NCBI RefSeq assembly: GCF_026341855.1
Contig: NZ_JAPENW010000001.1
Location: 6,687,001 to 6,751,000 of the forward strand
Direction: 5' to 3'
Origin: Streptomyces sp. NBC_00568
GTDB taxonomy: Bacteria; Actinomycetota; Actinomycetes; Streptomycetales; Streptomycetaceae
Length of the DNA stretch: 64,000 nt
Shown: piece after piece, positions 24,764 to 32,951 of the stretch
Layout: every line of letters begins with the position of its first letter
How positions within the stretch are numbered: position 1 is the first letter of the stretch
Notes under the pieces: generated by a model
Seen by the model: only the letters and a program-made list of their open reading frames with translations
What the model was told of the DNA's origin: nothing
Database searches by the model: none
Translations under genes and position numbers: made by a program

Positions 24764-25948
24764 ATGGCCGCTTACCTCTGTCCTCCTGCCGTGATTCACG
24801 GCGAGCACGCCGTGGAGACCAGCCAGATCGTGGCGGAGGTGCGCGACCGGCACCCGCATGCGGCGTGGGCGCCGCGGATCGACGGCATCGCGGCCAGTAC
24901 GGGCATCGAGACCCGCGGGTGGATGCTGCCGCTGGAGACCGCCGTCGCGCCCGGCGAAGGCGGCGGCCTGCGGGCTGTCGGCATCGGGACCGCCCAAGAG
25001 GCGCTGGCACGCGACGGGTTCACCCAGCAGGACGTGGACCGCGTGATCGCCGCCCTCGAGGCGATACCCGCGCCGCAGACCGTCCAGGAGCGCACCGCGC
25101 CGGCCTGGGAGGCCGTGCAGTCCTACGGGGAGCGTGCGGCACGCGGGGCCCTGCAGATCGCCGGGCTGGACGCCACGGACATCGACTGCCTCATCACCAG
25201 TCACTCCACCACCCCGGCGCTGCCCGGTCTGGACATCGCCCTGGCCAACAAGCTCGCGCTCCGCGACGACGTGATGCTGCTGCCGGCCACGCAGTGGGCC
25301 TGCGTCGCGGGAACCCGCTCCCTGGCCCTGGCGGCTGATCTCGTGGCAGCGGACCCCGATCGGGTGGTCCTGGTCGTGATCGCGGAGGCGCTGAGCACGA
25401 CCTACCAGCCCGCGGACGACACCCTCGAGTCCCTGATCGTCCGGTTGCTGTTCGCGGACACCGCGGTCGCCGCGGTGGTCACGGGCCGCCCGAGGCGCGA
25501 GTCGGTGCTGCGGCTGGACGCGGCCTGGCACCACACCGTGCCCGACACCCAAGACCTGCACTGCCTGGAAACGCGGGCGGACGGCACTCACTTCGTGATG
25601 GACCGGCGCGGGCCGCGCGCCGTACAGGAGACGGTCACCGCGATGTGGGAGTGGCTGCAGGTCCGTTACCAGGACGACCCCGACTCCTGGCACCCCGACG
25701 TGCTGCTCGCGCACCCCGGCGGGACCCGGGTGCTGGAGTACATGGAGCAGACGATGCCCGACGCATGGCCGTCCGGGCTGCTGGACTACAGCCGGGACAG
25801 CTACACCAGCGGCAACCGCGGAGGCGCCGCCGTGTTCGACATCCTGAGGCGGGCGCACGACGCCGGACAGAAGTCGGGCAGTCGCGCCGTCCTGTATGCG
25901 GCGGCACCGGGCCTCACCGCCACCGCCCTGGAAGGGGAGTGGCTGTAG
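24764..25948 (+). CDS. type III polyketide synthase (chalcone-synthase superfamily)
   Basis: The 394-residue ketosynthase has the Cys-His-Asn triad of type III PKSs: C180 in QWACVAGT, H317 in AHPGGTRV and N351 in SGNRGGAA. The thiolase-like two-domain fold length is normal. It would condense an acyl-CoA starter with malonyl-CoA units directly, without ACP, giving pyrones, resorcinols or naphthols. The Trp before the catalytic Cys and the GNRGG Asn loop differ from RppA-like and plant CHS sequences. The start at 24764 has GGAAAGG at 8 nt. No oxidase, methyltransferase or other tailoring gene is adjacent, so the product cannot be predicted; it is an orphan biosynthetic gene. Confidence 0.88.
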   Translation: MAAYLCPPAVIHGEHAVETSQIVAEVRDRHPHAAWAPRIDGIAASTGIETRGWMLPLETAVAPGEGGGLRAVGIGTAQEALARDGFTQQDVDRVIAALEAIPAPQTVQERTAPAWEAVQSYGERAARGALQIAGLDATDIDCLITSHSTTPALPGLDIALANKLALRDDVMLLPATQWACVAGTRSLALAADLVAADPDRVVLVVIAEALSTTYQPADDTLESLIVRLLFADTAVAAVVTGRPRRESVLRLDAAWHHTVPDTQDLHCLETRADGTHFVMDRRGPRAVQETVTAMWEWLQVRYQDDPDSWHPDVLLAHPGGTRVLEYMEQTMPDAWPSGLLDYSRDSYTSGNRGGAAVFDILRRAHDAGQKSGSRAVLYAAAPGLTATALEGEWL

Positions 25949-26116
25949 AGCGAGCCCGCGCCACCCGTAGCAGCGAACGGGCCGCCCGCATCACCGGTCA
26001 CGCCACCGGTACCGCTGCGGGCGCCGTCCGTACCGTCGGTGGCGCCGGCTGACGCGCACGCCGCCCTGCCCTCGCCGCGCTCGCGGACGCCCGGCCGCGC
26101 CCGCCCCGCAGCCGCG

Positions 26117-28285
26117 TCATCTTGCGACTTCCGCCCAGACCACCTTGCCGGTGTCCGTCCACCGCACCCCCCACCGGGTGGTGAGCCGGTGCACGACGTG
26201 CAGGCCACGCCCGCCGTCGTCGAGGAGGCCGCCCCGGCCCAGACGCGGCCTGCCGTTGCCGGTGTCTCCCACCTCGCACAGCAGGCCATGACCACCACCG
26301 GCCCTGATCAGCCGTATCGTGATCGGACCGGTGGCGAAGCGCACCGCGTTCGTGACCAGCTCGCTGACCAGCAGCGGCACGTCGTCCTGGATGTCGCTCC
26401 TGGTGTGCCATTGCCGCAGCCGTGCGGAGACGTGCGCGCGGGCACGGGCGGGCGCGTCGTCGCGAGCGGGTAGCCGCCAGGTCGCGGTGTCCCCCTTGTG
26501 GTAGCCGATCATGCGCGCGAGCAGCAGGGTCACGTCGTCGCGCTGGCGCGCGGGCGCCAGCGCGGAGACGACGTGCCGTGCGGCCTGCTGCAGGGCATCC
26601 CAGGGGTGCACCGTGGACACGGCGTCCGTCAGCCTGCTGATGCCCTCGTCGATCGACAGGGCCGGATCCTCCACCAGGCCGTCGGTGTAGAGGGCGAGCA
26701 GGGAGCCCGGGGGCGCGCCGAACGTGTGCACGTCGAACGGCTCCCGCAGCGCGAACTCGGCGCCCAGGCCGGGGTGAGGGCGGACCGCGAGCGGGCCTGC
26801 GTGCCCGTTCGGAAGCACCAGGACCGGAGGGAGGTGGCCCGCGCTGGAGAGCGTCACCTGGTGGCTGACCGGGTCGTAGAGGGCGATGCAGCAGGTGGAG
26901 CCGAGGGCGCTGTAGCCGGCCGCCAGTCCGGACTCCGCGTCGTCCAGAAGCGTCACGGTCTCGTCCAGGTGCTCCAGCACCTCGTCGGGCGCCAGCCCCG
27001 CGGACAGCAGGGCGCGGGCCTCCATGCTCAGCTGGCCCATGGTCGCCGCGGCTCCCAGGCCGTGCCCGACGACGTCACCGACCACCAACGCGGTACGGCC
27101 GTCCGGCAGCGGAAAGCTGTTCACCCAGTCGCCGCCGACGCCCGCGCTGTCGGGGGTGGCGGGCTGGTAGACGCTGGCGATCTCAATGGTGTGGCCGCCG
27201 GTCCGGGGCAGCAGCCGGCGCTGCAACGCCAGCACCTGGGTGTGCTCGCGCTGGTGTTGACGGGCCAGGTCGACGTGATGGGCGGTCCTGGCCACCAGTT
27301 CCTGCAGGTCGAACAACTCGCTGTCGCGGAAGGGGCGGTCCGACCGCCGCCAGACCTCAGCCAGGCCCAGCACGACGGGTGGCGCGCGGTCCAGGACCAG
27401 CGGTACGCACGCCACACTCGCCGACCGGTCACCGGGCACCAGGGCACGGATCACTCGCTGACTGCCGAGCAGCCGCTCGACCGCCTCCCGGTCGGGTATG
27501 ACGATGGGCTGCGGGGCATCGTCCCGCAGTACCGCCTGCGCCAGCAGGCGACTCGCGTCGCTCGGAAGATCGCCACCCGGAGTCACATAACCCTCGGGCC
27601 ACGCCCGGTCCGGCACCAGGGCCGCCCGCCGTAGCCGGATGCGCCCCTGCGCATGCTCGCTGACTCCCTCGCCCGTCCACACGGCGAAGTCGAGATCGAC
27701 GGCGGCCACGTCTCCCCAAGCCAGCAGGGACTCCGCCAGCGACTGCGCGGTCTCGCCGATGTCCAGCGAGGTACCGATCGCGGTCTCGGCGGCGTACAGG
27801 TGCAGCCTCCTGGCCATGGCGATCACGGAGACGGTCAAGCCCTCCTGAGGCGCCGCGGCGGGCAGGATGCTCAGCGAGACCACCAGCTCCGACCCGTCGC
27901 CGCGCCGCAGGCGCTGGATCCGGGCGACGTGCGCCTCACCGATCTCCAGGACCTGCCGCAACCGCCGTGTGACCGTCGGTACGTCCCCGGTGGGCAGGAG
28001 ATCGGCGAAAGGACTCCCGGCCACGGCGTCCAGACCCGCGAATACGGGGGCGTCCAGATTGCTGCGGGTGATTCTCAGATCCCTGTCCAGGTTGACCACG
28101 CCGAGAATCTGATCCTGACGGTCGGCCGCCGGGCTGTCGGGTACGCGCTGGCGGGTGGCGCGGTCGCCCTGCGCGTTCGCGGGACCGGCCGCCGCTGCCG
28201 CTCCGCCGCGCGGGATGTAGCGCCCCAGGGCACGGCTGACCAGTTCAAACGGTGAAGAGGACGAGGGGGAGGGTGTGGAGTCCAT
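26117..28285 (-). CDS. PAS-GAF-SpoIIE phosphatase-HATPase signalling protein
   Basis: The 722-residue protein has the same logic as the one at 17868. A Ser/Pro-rich N-terminus precedes a PAS domain (~60-165), a GAF-like domain (~170-345), a SpoIIE/PP2C domain (~355-570; VGGDWVNSFPL, VVGDVVGHG, then LYTDGLVED) and an RsbW-like ATPase (~595-722; SELVTNAVRFA, DDGGRGLHVVHRL). In the first PP2C motif GGDW is followed by VN rather than FD, but the metal Asp is kept. It is convergent with the type III PKS. Single-gene unit; no STAS or sigma-factor gene adjoins it. Start at the ATG 28285. Confidence 0.86.
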   Translation of the reverse strand: MDSTPSPSSSSPFELVSRALGRYIPRGGAAAAAGPANAQGDRATRQRVPDSPAADRQDQILGVVNLDRDLRITRSNLDAPVFAGLDAVAGSPFADLLPTGDVPTVTRRLRQVLEIGEAHVARIQRLRRGDGSELVVSLSILPAAAPQEGLTVSVIAMARRLHLYAAETAIGTSLDIGETAQSLAESLLAWGDVAAVDLDFAVWTGEGVSEHAQGRIRLRRAALVPDRAWPEGYVTPGGDLPSDASRLLAQAVLRDDAPQPIVIPDREAVERLLGSQRVIRALVPGDRSASVACVPLVLDRAPPVVLGLAEVWRRSDRPFRDSELFDLQELVARTAHHVDLARQHQREHTQVLALQRRLLPRTGGHTIEIASVYQPATPDSAGVGGDWVNSFPLPDGRTALVVGDVVGHGLGAAATMGQLSMEARALLSAGLAPDEVLEHLDETVTLLDDAESGLAAGYSALGSTCCIALYDPVSHQVTLSSAGHLPPVLVLPNGHAGPLAVRPHPGLGAEFALREPFDVHTFGAPPGSLLALYTDGLVEDPALSIDEGISRLTDAVSTVHPWDALQQAARHVVSALAPARQRDDVTLLLARMIGYHKGDTATWRLPARDDAPARARAHVSARLRQWHTRSDIQDDVPLLVSELVTNAVRFATGPITIRLIRAGGGHGLLCEVGDTGNGRPRLGRGGLLDDGGRGLHVVHRLTTRWGVRWTDTGKVVWAEVAR

Positions 28286-28837
28286 GCGGCTCTCTCAGCA
28301 ATCCCCGGCGCAGCGCCGGGGCTGTACTCGGACCCGTGCGTCGGGGCACCGAGATCCCTGACCGCACACCTCATTGAATAACACCGGGGGTCGCTTCGCC
28401 CACACCAGCGGATCGCGCGGTGAACGCCGACCATGAGGGAATGCCACGGCCGGTGGGGCCATGGTCACCTCGCCGGGGCGTCGCCCGCCAGGATGCGACG
28501 ACCGCCGCAGGACCACCGGGCACCGGCGCCCGGTGATGGCGAGTCCGAGTTCGCCGGAGAGGCACGCGGACCTGCATGACGTGGGGGCGGCCTGATCGTG
28601 CTCTGCGAGCACGCGAGGCACGACGCCGTCACCCACGCCCACAACCGCATCCTCCACGGCCGTTCCGCCACCGGCTTCCCGCACGAGCGGCGCGAGCCGA
28701 CCGACGCGGACGTCAGGCTCGTCGGCATGAAGTGGGTGACCGTTGACGGCCTTGCCCTGCCCGGTGATCATCTGGTGCGGGCAGTCACGTCGGCACGCAG
28801 ACTCCCGCGATCTTTCCCCCCAGCTTGGAGGTCCGTC
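28286..28837. other. 550-bp intergenic region
   Basis: The plus frame of the downstream lipoprotein is open from 28598 and could read as a 80-residue extension, but the lipoprotein signal and GGAG site at 28838 argue against it. A small perfect hairpin, CACCGGGC with GCCCGGTG (28514-28535), is present. No recognised gene. Confidence 0.4.
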
Positions 28838-30154
28838 ATGGCAATCGACTCCCGCGTCCGGAATGCGGCGCGGGTCGCCGGTGCCGCTGCCGTTCTGTGC
28901 CTGACGCTGCTCACGGCCTGCGGCGGCCAGGCACGGGACGCGGACGCCAGGACGCCTTCGACGACACGGTCGAAGACCGCGTCCCCGAGTCCATCGGCGA
29001 AGGAGGGAGCGTGGAAGATCGCCTATTCCAGCAAGGAGGACAACGCGGAGCTGAGAGCTCTGTCTGTCGCCTCCGACCGGGACGCATGGGCGGTCGGTCT
29101 TGCCGGAGACGACTGGGACAAGACCTTCTTCGTCCACTACGACGGTCGGGAGTGGCGGGACTACGACGCCGCTGCCGACCTGCCGAAGCTCAGCCGGCTG
29201 TCCCTGGTCGAACTGGCGTCGTCGGGGCCGGGGAACACCTGGCTCTTCGGCACCGACAACCCGGTGGGCACCGAGGACGTCACCCCGGCCATCGCCCGCT
29301 GGGACGGCAGCCGTTGGCGGGACGTGCCCCTGCCACCGCGGATGACCGACCAGGTCAAGGACGCGGCCGTCTTCGCCCCCGACGACGTGTGGCTGCTGAC
29401 AGGGACGCGGGCCGGCGAGCTCCCGGGGCAATGGCCTGTCGAGGAGCAGACGGTCTGGCACTGGACCGGCGCGCACTGGACCGAGGTCCGGCTGCCGGCC
29501 CGGGCGGACGCGATCGCCGGGCGGGCGCCCGACGACATCTGGGCGGTCGGCAGCGCCCCCGGCGCACAGGTGAGCACCGGCAGCAGCCCCGGTCGCCGTG
29601 CCGCGCCGGCCGCGATGCACTATGACGGCCGCGGCTGGCGGCTCGTCCCTGCCCCGCAGTTCCAGCCTCCGGCGAACGCGGGCCCCGGCGACGACCGGAG
29701 TGCGGTCCTGAACGACGTGGTAGCGGCCGGACCGGACGACGTGTGGACGGTCGGCACGCAGTCCTACCCGGGCGACGATCCCAATGAGGGACAGGACGAG
29801 GCACCCGTCCTCGCCCACTGGGACGGGAGCCGCTGGGAGGAAGGGCCGACATCGGACCAGCTCCCCGGGCCCCGAGCGGTCGCCCCGGACGGCGCCCACG
29901 GCCTGGTCTTCCGGTGGGGCCGGCTTCGCGCCGACGGCACATACGAAAGCATCGCCAAGTCGCCGCTGCTACCGGGGAAGACCGGCCAGGTCTCCAAGTT
30001 CGACCGGGCCCAGCAACTGGCGCTCGGCGAACTTGTCCAGGTACCGGACACGCACGAGGTGTGGGGCGCCGGATCCATCGCGGCCGGTGGCGGAGGCTCC
30101 GAGCTCAACTTCTCGCACGGGGTGGTCGTGGTCTATGAAGTGCCGGGCGGGTAG
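28838..30154 (+). CDS. secreted lipoprotein with propeller-like DDxWxVG / HWDGxxW repeats
   Basis: The 438-residue protein begins with a clear lipoprotein signal (VLCLTLLTAC-GGQ, lipid anchor Cys at about residue 28). The mature part repeats two short motifs: DD-x-W-x-VG/TG (DDVWLLTG, DDIWAVGS, DDVWTVGT) and an aromatic-Asp-Gly turn (HYDGREW, RWDGSRW, HWTGAHW, HYDGRGW, HWDGSRW). This fits a five-or-more-bladed beta-propeller. The start has TTGGAGG at 7 nt. No enzymatic residues can be assigned; surface binding or scaffolding is likely. It is convergent with a small membrane protein gene. Confidence 0.72.
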   Translation: MAIDSRVRNAARVAGAAAVLCLTLLTACGGQARDADARTPSTTRSKTASPSPSAKEGAWKIAYSSKEDNAELRALSVASDRDAWAVGLAGDDWDKTFFVHYDGREWRDYDAAADLPKLSRLSLVELASSGPGNTWLFGTDNPVGTEDVTPAIARWDGSRWRDVPLPPRMTDQVKDAAVFAPDDVWLLTGTRAGELPGQWPVEEQTVWHWTGAHWTEVRLPARADAIAGRAPDDIWAVGSAPGAQVSTGSSPGRRAAPAAMHYDGRGWRLVPAPQFQPPANAGPGDDRSAVLNDVVAAGPDDVWTVGTQSYPGDDPNEGQDEAPVLAHWDGSRWEEGPTSDQLPGPRAVAPDGAHGLVFRWGRLRADGTYESIAKSPLLPGKTGQVSKFDRAQQLALGELVQVPDTHEVWGAGSIAAGGGGSELNFSHGVVVVYEVPGG

Positions 30155-30290
30155 GCGGGAAGTGGGCCGGTCGGCCGGGCAGTTGTCGCTCCGCACGCGC
30201 ACGCGCACGCGCAGGGGACGGGCCCGGGGACGGCGACGCCCGGTGCGCGGCATGTCGGTTGCTGTACAGCACCCGTACGGAAGAACGCAC

Positions 30291-30319
30291 AGGCTGGGCG
30301 GCTGACCGCAGCCCAGCCT
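30291..30319. terminator. terminator between convergent genes
   Basis: AGGCTGGGC (30291-30299) pairs with GCCCAGCCT (30311-30319) around a GC-rich loop. It lies between the lipoprotein stop and the stop of the minus-strand membrane protein. A run of CGCACG-like hexamers (about 30192-30214) precedes it. Confidence 0.5.
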
Positions 30320-30339
30320 GAGTCGTGTCCCGATGCGCC

Positions 30340-30759
30340 CTACTTCTTCACGGGGTCCAGGCAGAGGACGAACTTGTCGGCGTCCCACTCCTGCGCGAGC
30401 GCGGCCTCGCCGACGGTGCAGGCGTTGACGTCGAAGGTGTTCTTGACGACCTTGACGACCTTGTAGTTGGCGTCACCGTCGTCGCAGCCCTTGGTCTCGA
30501 CGTCGGGGTTGTTCTCGGAGCCGGTGACCTTGACGCAGTCGCCGACATCAGCGCGTACCGGGGAGTTGAAGACGTAGCCGATGCCGAGCTTCACCGCCAC
30601 CGCGACGACGATCATGACGACGACGGTGAGGAACTTCTTCAGCTTGCTCTTCTTGGCGGGCGCGGGCGCGGGCGCCGTGGCGGGCGCGGCCTCGGGTATG
30701 GGCCCGCCTTGCGGGAACTGAGGGTCTTGCGGGGCGGCGGAGGGCGTCGGAGCGCTCAT
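30340..30759 (-). CDS. small single-pass membrane protein, LppU/SCO3897-like
   Basis: The 139-residue protein has a Pro/Ala-rich cytoplasmic N-terminus, a basic KKSKLKKFL stretch, one membrane helix (TVVVMIVVAVAVKLGIGYVF, residues ~51-70) and an extracellular domain with four Cys (GDCVKV, KGCDDG, NACTVG, LCLDP) suited to two disulfides. This layout is common to the LppU/SCO3897 group of Streptomyces membrane proteins. The start at 30759 is preferred over 30783 because of the AGGA stretch between them. Function unknown. Confidence 0.68.
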   Translation of the reverse strand: MSAPTPSAAPQDPQFPQGGPIPEAAPATAPAPAPAKKSKLKKFLTVVVMIVVAVAVKLGIGYVFNSPVRADVGDCVKVTGSENNPDVETKGCDDGDANYKVVKVVKNTFDVNACTVGEAALAQEWDADKFVLCLDPVKK

Positions 30760-30783
30760 TGGCGGTTGTCCTAGGGGTCGCAT

Positions 30784-31209
30784 GGAGATCGAACGCGCGC
30801 ACGCTACACGATGGATAAGGACCAGATAAGCGCGAGGTGCTACGGAGTCCTGATCGCCCTGTCTGACACCCTTTTAATCCCCTGACCAGCGCGAAGAGGT
30901 CGCGCGCCGGCCGCAGCGGCAGGCCGTGAGCGTGGTGAATCGGGGCGTCCCGCCATGGTCTGGTGCCGCAGTACGAGAGGCTGAAGCAACGGCCCCTTCT
31001 CCAGACTGTGTTGGCGGAGCTGAAAGGTCCCGGACCACGATCGGCCCGGGGCTCTGGCGGTCTCGGCGAGACTGCGAAGGAGGCTGCCCGAGGTGCCAGT
31101 CCGGGCAGGATGTGGGCGTACCTTGCTGACTCCCGTGCCGACTTCGTGCTGATGGCTCTGCGCGGAACCTGGACGGATACGTCTCGCCGCGTTCGTGCGC
31201 CGGCTTCGT
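30784..31209. other. intergenic, no gene seen
   Basis: Open frames in several phases are Arg/Ser-rich without ribosome sites. An AT-richer stretch near 30800-30895 may hold the promoter for the small membrane protein. Nothing else recognisable. Confidence 0.4.
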
Positions 31210-32322
31210 TCAGTTCCCCAGCGACGACAGCGCCGCGGCCACCCGTTCGGACACTTCCGGCGGGGTCGAGGCGTGTGGGGAGAATCTGAGCGAGTCGGTG
31301 CGCACGGTCGGTGTGACGCCCTCGGCCTGCAACGCCTTCGCGACGACGGACGGTTCGTGGTCCGGCATCGTGAAGGAGAGGATGCCCGCCCGATGCGCCG
31401 GGTCGGTGGGGGAGAGGATGAGGCCGCCGTGCCCCTTGACGGCCTCGGTGAGTTCGATGATCCGCGTGGCGATGGCGGCCTCGATCGCCGCGACGGTGTG
31501 CCGCTCGACGAGGTCCAGTGCGGCCACGAACGCGGCGGCCGTCACCGGGCTGAGGTTGGTGATCGACCACCGTTGCGCGTGTGCGGCCGGCGGGTGCTCG
31601 ATTCCGTCGAAGAGGCCGACGTCGTCGACGCCCGTCCAGCCGGTGAGGACCGGTTCGAGGGACTCCAGCGCGCGATCGGACAAGGCCGCGAAGCCGGTGG
31701 CCCATCCCGCGCGCAGCCATTTCTGACCGCCCGCCACCACGACGTCGGCCGCGTCCCAGGACATCTCGGCCACGCCGAACGCCTGGATGGCGTCCACGAT
31801 CAGCAGCCGGTCCGGTCCGATCGCCTCGCGCAGTGCCGCCAGGTCGGCGCGGAAGCCGCTGCGGAAGTCCACGGCGCTGACGGACACGGCGACGACGTCG
31901 TCGGTCAGCGCGGCACGGACCAGGTCGGGCGTGACCCCGCTGCCGGGCGTCGGCTCGAGCCAGCGCGGGGTGGCCCGGCCCAGGTCAGCGGCGCGGCGCC
32001 AGGGATAGTGGTTGGCCGGGAAATCGGTGCGCGGCGCGAGGACGACACCCTCCCGGATGCCGAGAGCGGCGTGGAACAGGCCCGTGGACGCGTTCGGAAG
32101 CAGCACGGTGTGCTCGGCGTCGGTGCCCGCGAGGCGGGCGGCCGCGTCCCGTGCGGCCGCCTCCGCCCGCATCAGGCCGTCCACGGTGGTGTGATCGGCC
32201 CGGGCGGACTCCTCCATGGCCCGCGCGGTGGCGGCAACGGCATCCCGCGACGGCGGACCGAACCGTGCGAAGTCGAGGTACCCGGCGGGCGTGTCGAAGT
32301 GGGCTGCGTACGACGTGAGCAC
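31210..32322 (-). CDS. class V aminotransferase-family PLP enzyme
   Basis: The 370-residue PLP-dependent enzyme has the fold-type I pattern. An N-terminal FARFGPPSRDAV segment precedes the cofactor Asp in LLIVDAIQAFG and the Schiff-base Lys K201 in VAGGQKWLRAG; the C-terminal LRFSPHASTPPEV is typical of the cysteine-desulfurase/isopenicillin-N-epimerase branch. No active-site Cys loop of a true desulfurase is evident, so transaminase, epimerase or lyase activity is more likely. The GTG start at 32322 has GGAAGGA upstream; the in-frame extension to 32475 is low complexity. Monocistronic. Confidence 0.8.
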   Translation of the reverse strand: MLTSYAAHFDTPAGYLDFARFGPPSRDAVAATARAMEESARADHTTVDGLMRAEAAARDAAARLAGTDAEHTVLLPNASTGLFHAALGIREGVVLAPRTDFPANHYPWRRAADLGRATPRWLEPTPGSGVTPDLVRAALTDDVVAVSVSAVDFRSGFRADLAALREAIGPDRLLIVDAIQAFGVAEMSWDAADVVVAGGQKWLRAGWATGFAALSDRALESLEPVLTGWTGVDDVGLFDGIEHPPAAHAQRWSITNLSPVTAAAFVAALDLVERHTVAAIEAAIATRIIELTEAVKGHGGLILSPTDPAHRAGILSFTMPDHEPSVVAKALQAEGVTPTVRTDSLRFSPHASTPPEVSERVAAALSSLGN

Positions 32323-32876
32323 GGGGCTCGTCCTTCCGGGACAGAACGGGTCGGGCGGGTTGAGCGGGTCGGGCTGTCGGGCTCTTCGGGGGTGTGACGG
32401 CGAGTGCGCCAGGTGGGGAGCGCCGCGTGTACGACGGACCGGCGTCCGCCGTTCGCCCACCGCGCCTGTCTCCACCCGCTCGCACGGTACGCGCTTCCCG
32501 TCACGCGGACCGGCCCAGGGTGCCGTCCGGGTATGTCGGCCCGCCGCTGCGACGGGCCGACATAGCGGACGCCGTTCACCGCCGATGCGCTGCTGACCAT
32601 GGGAACGTGCGCCGCTTCACTCGCCACCTCGTCGGCGGCGTGCCGGACCGAGCCGGCAGTACCTGTGCGGCGAACCGTCGACGGCGGTGTGTACGGGGCC
32701 CGACTCCCCAGCCGCGGACTCCCCAGCCGCCAACTCCCCAGCGGTCGCGCATGAAGAACGCGTGGTCCGAACCCGGCCGCCTACGTCGAGCGGGACGCCG
32801 CGCATCACCCCGCGCATCACGCCGCGCCCGACCGAACCGAGCATGCGGACTGCGTGTCGCGTCGACGGTGACAATG
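32323..32876. other. intergenic with repeats and hairpin
   Basis: No gene is supported. The region holds a perfect hairpin (32532-32564), short direct repeats of CTCCCCAGCCGC type (about 32704-32742) and CGCGCATCACNC (about 32800-32825). Confidence 0.4.
32532..32564. repeat. perfect 12-bp inverted repeat, role unknown
   Basis: TATGTCGGCCCG (32532-32543) and CGGGCCGACATA (32553-32564) pair perfectly around a 9-nt loop. It is over 200 bp from the nearest start codon and has no T-run, so neither operator nor terminator is obvious. Confidence 0.5.
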
Positions 32877-32914
32877 GGACGGCCGGGCACCCCTGAGAGG
32901 GTGCCCGGCCGTCC
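32877..32914. terminator. strong terminator of the MFS gene
   Basis: A perfect 16-bp stem, GGACGGCCGGGCACCC (32877-32892) with its complement at 32899-32914, has a 6-nt loop (CTGAGA). It lies 37 nt beyond the minus-strand MFS stop codon. Confidence 0.7.
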
Positions 32915-32951
32915 GCTTCGCCGATGCCTGCGCCGCCTGGGGCGGCCGGGC

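Noticed and set aside
30192..30214. CGCACG-type alternating run as a functional Z-DNA element
   Set aside because: Short alternating purine/pyrimidine runs are expected by chance in 72% GC DNA and it lies in a convergent 3' gap.
30926..31129. 67-codon ORF in the gap before the aminotransferase
   Set aside because: No ribosome site, no family, Cys/Arg-rich composition typical of chance frames.
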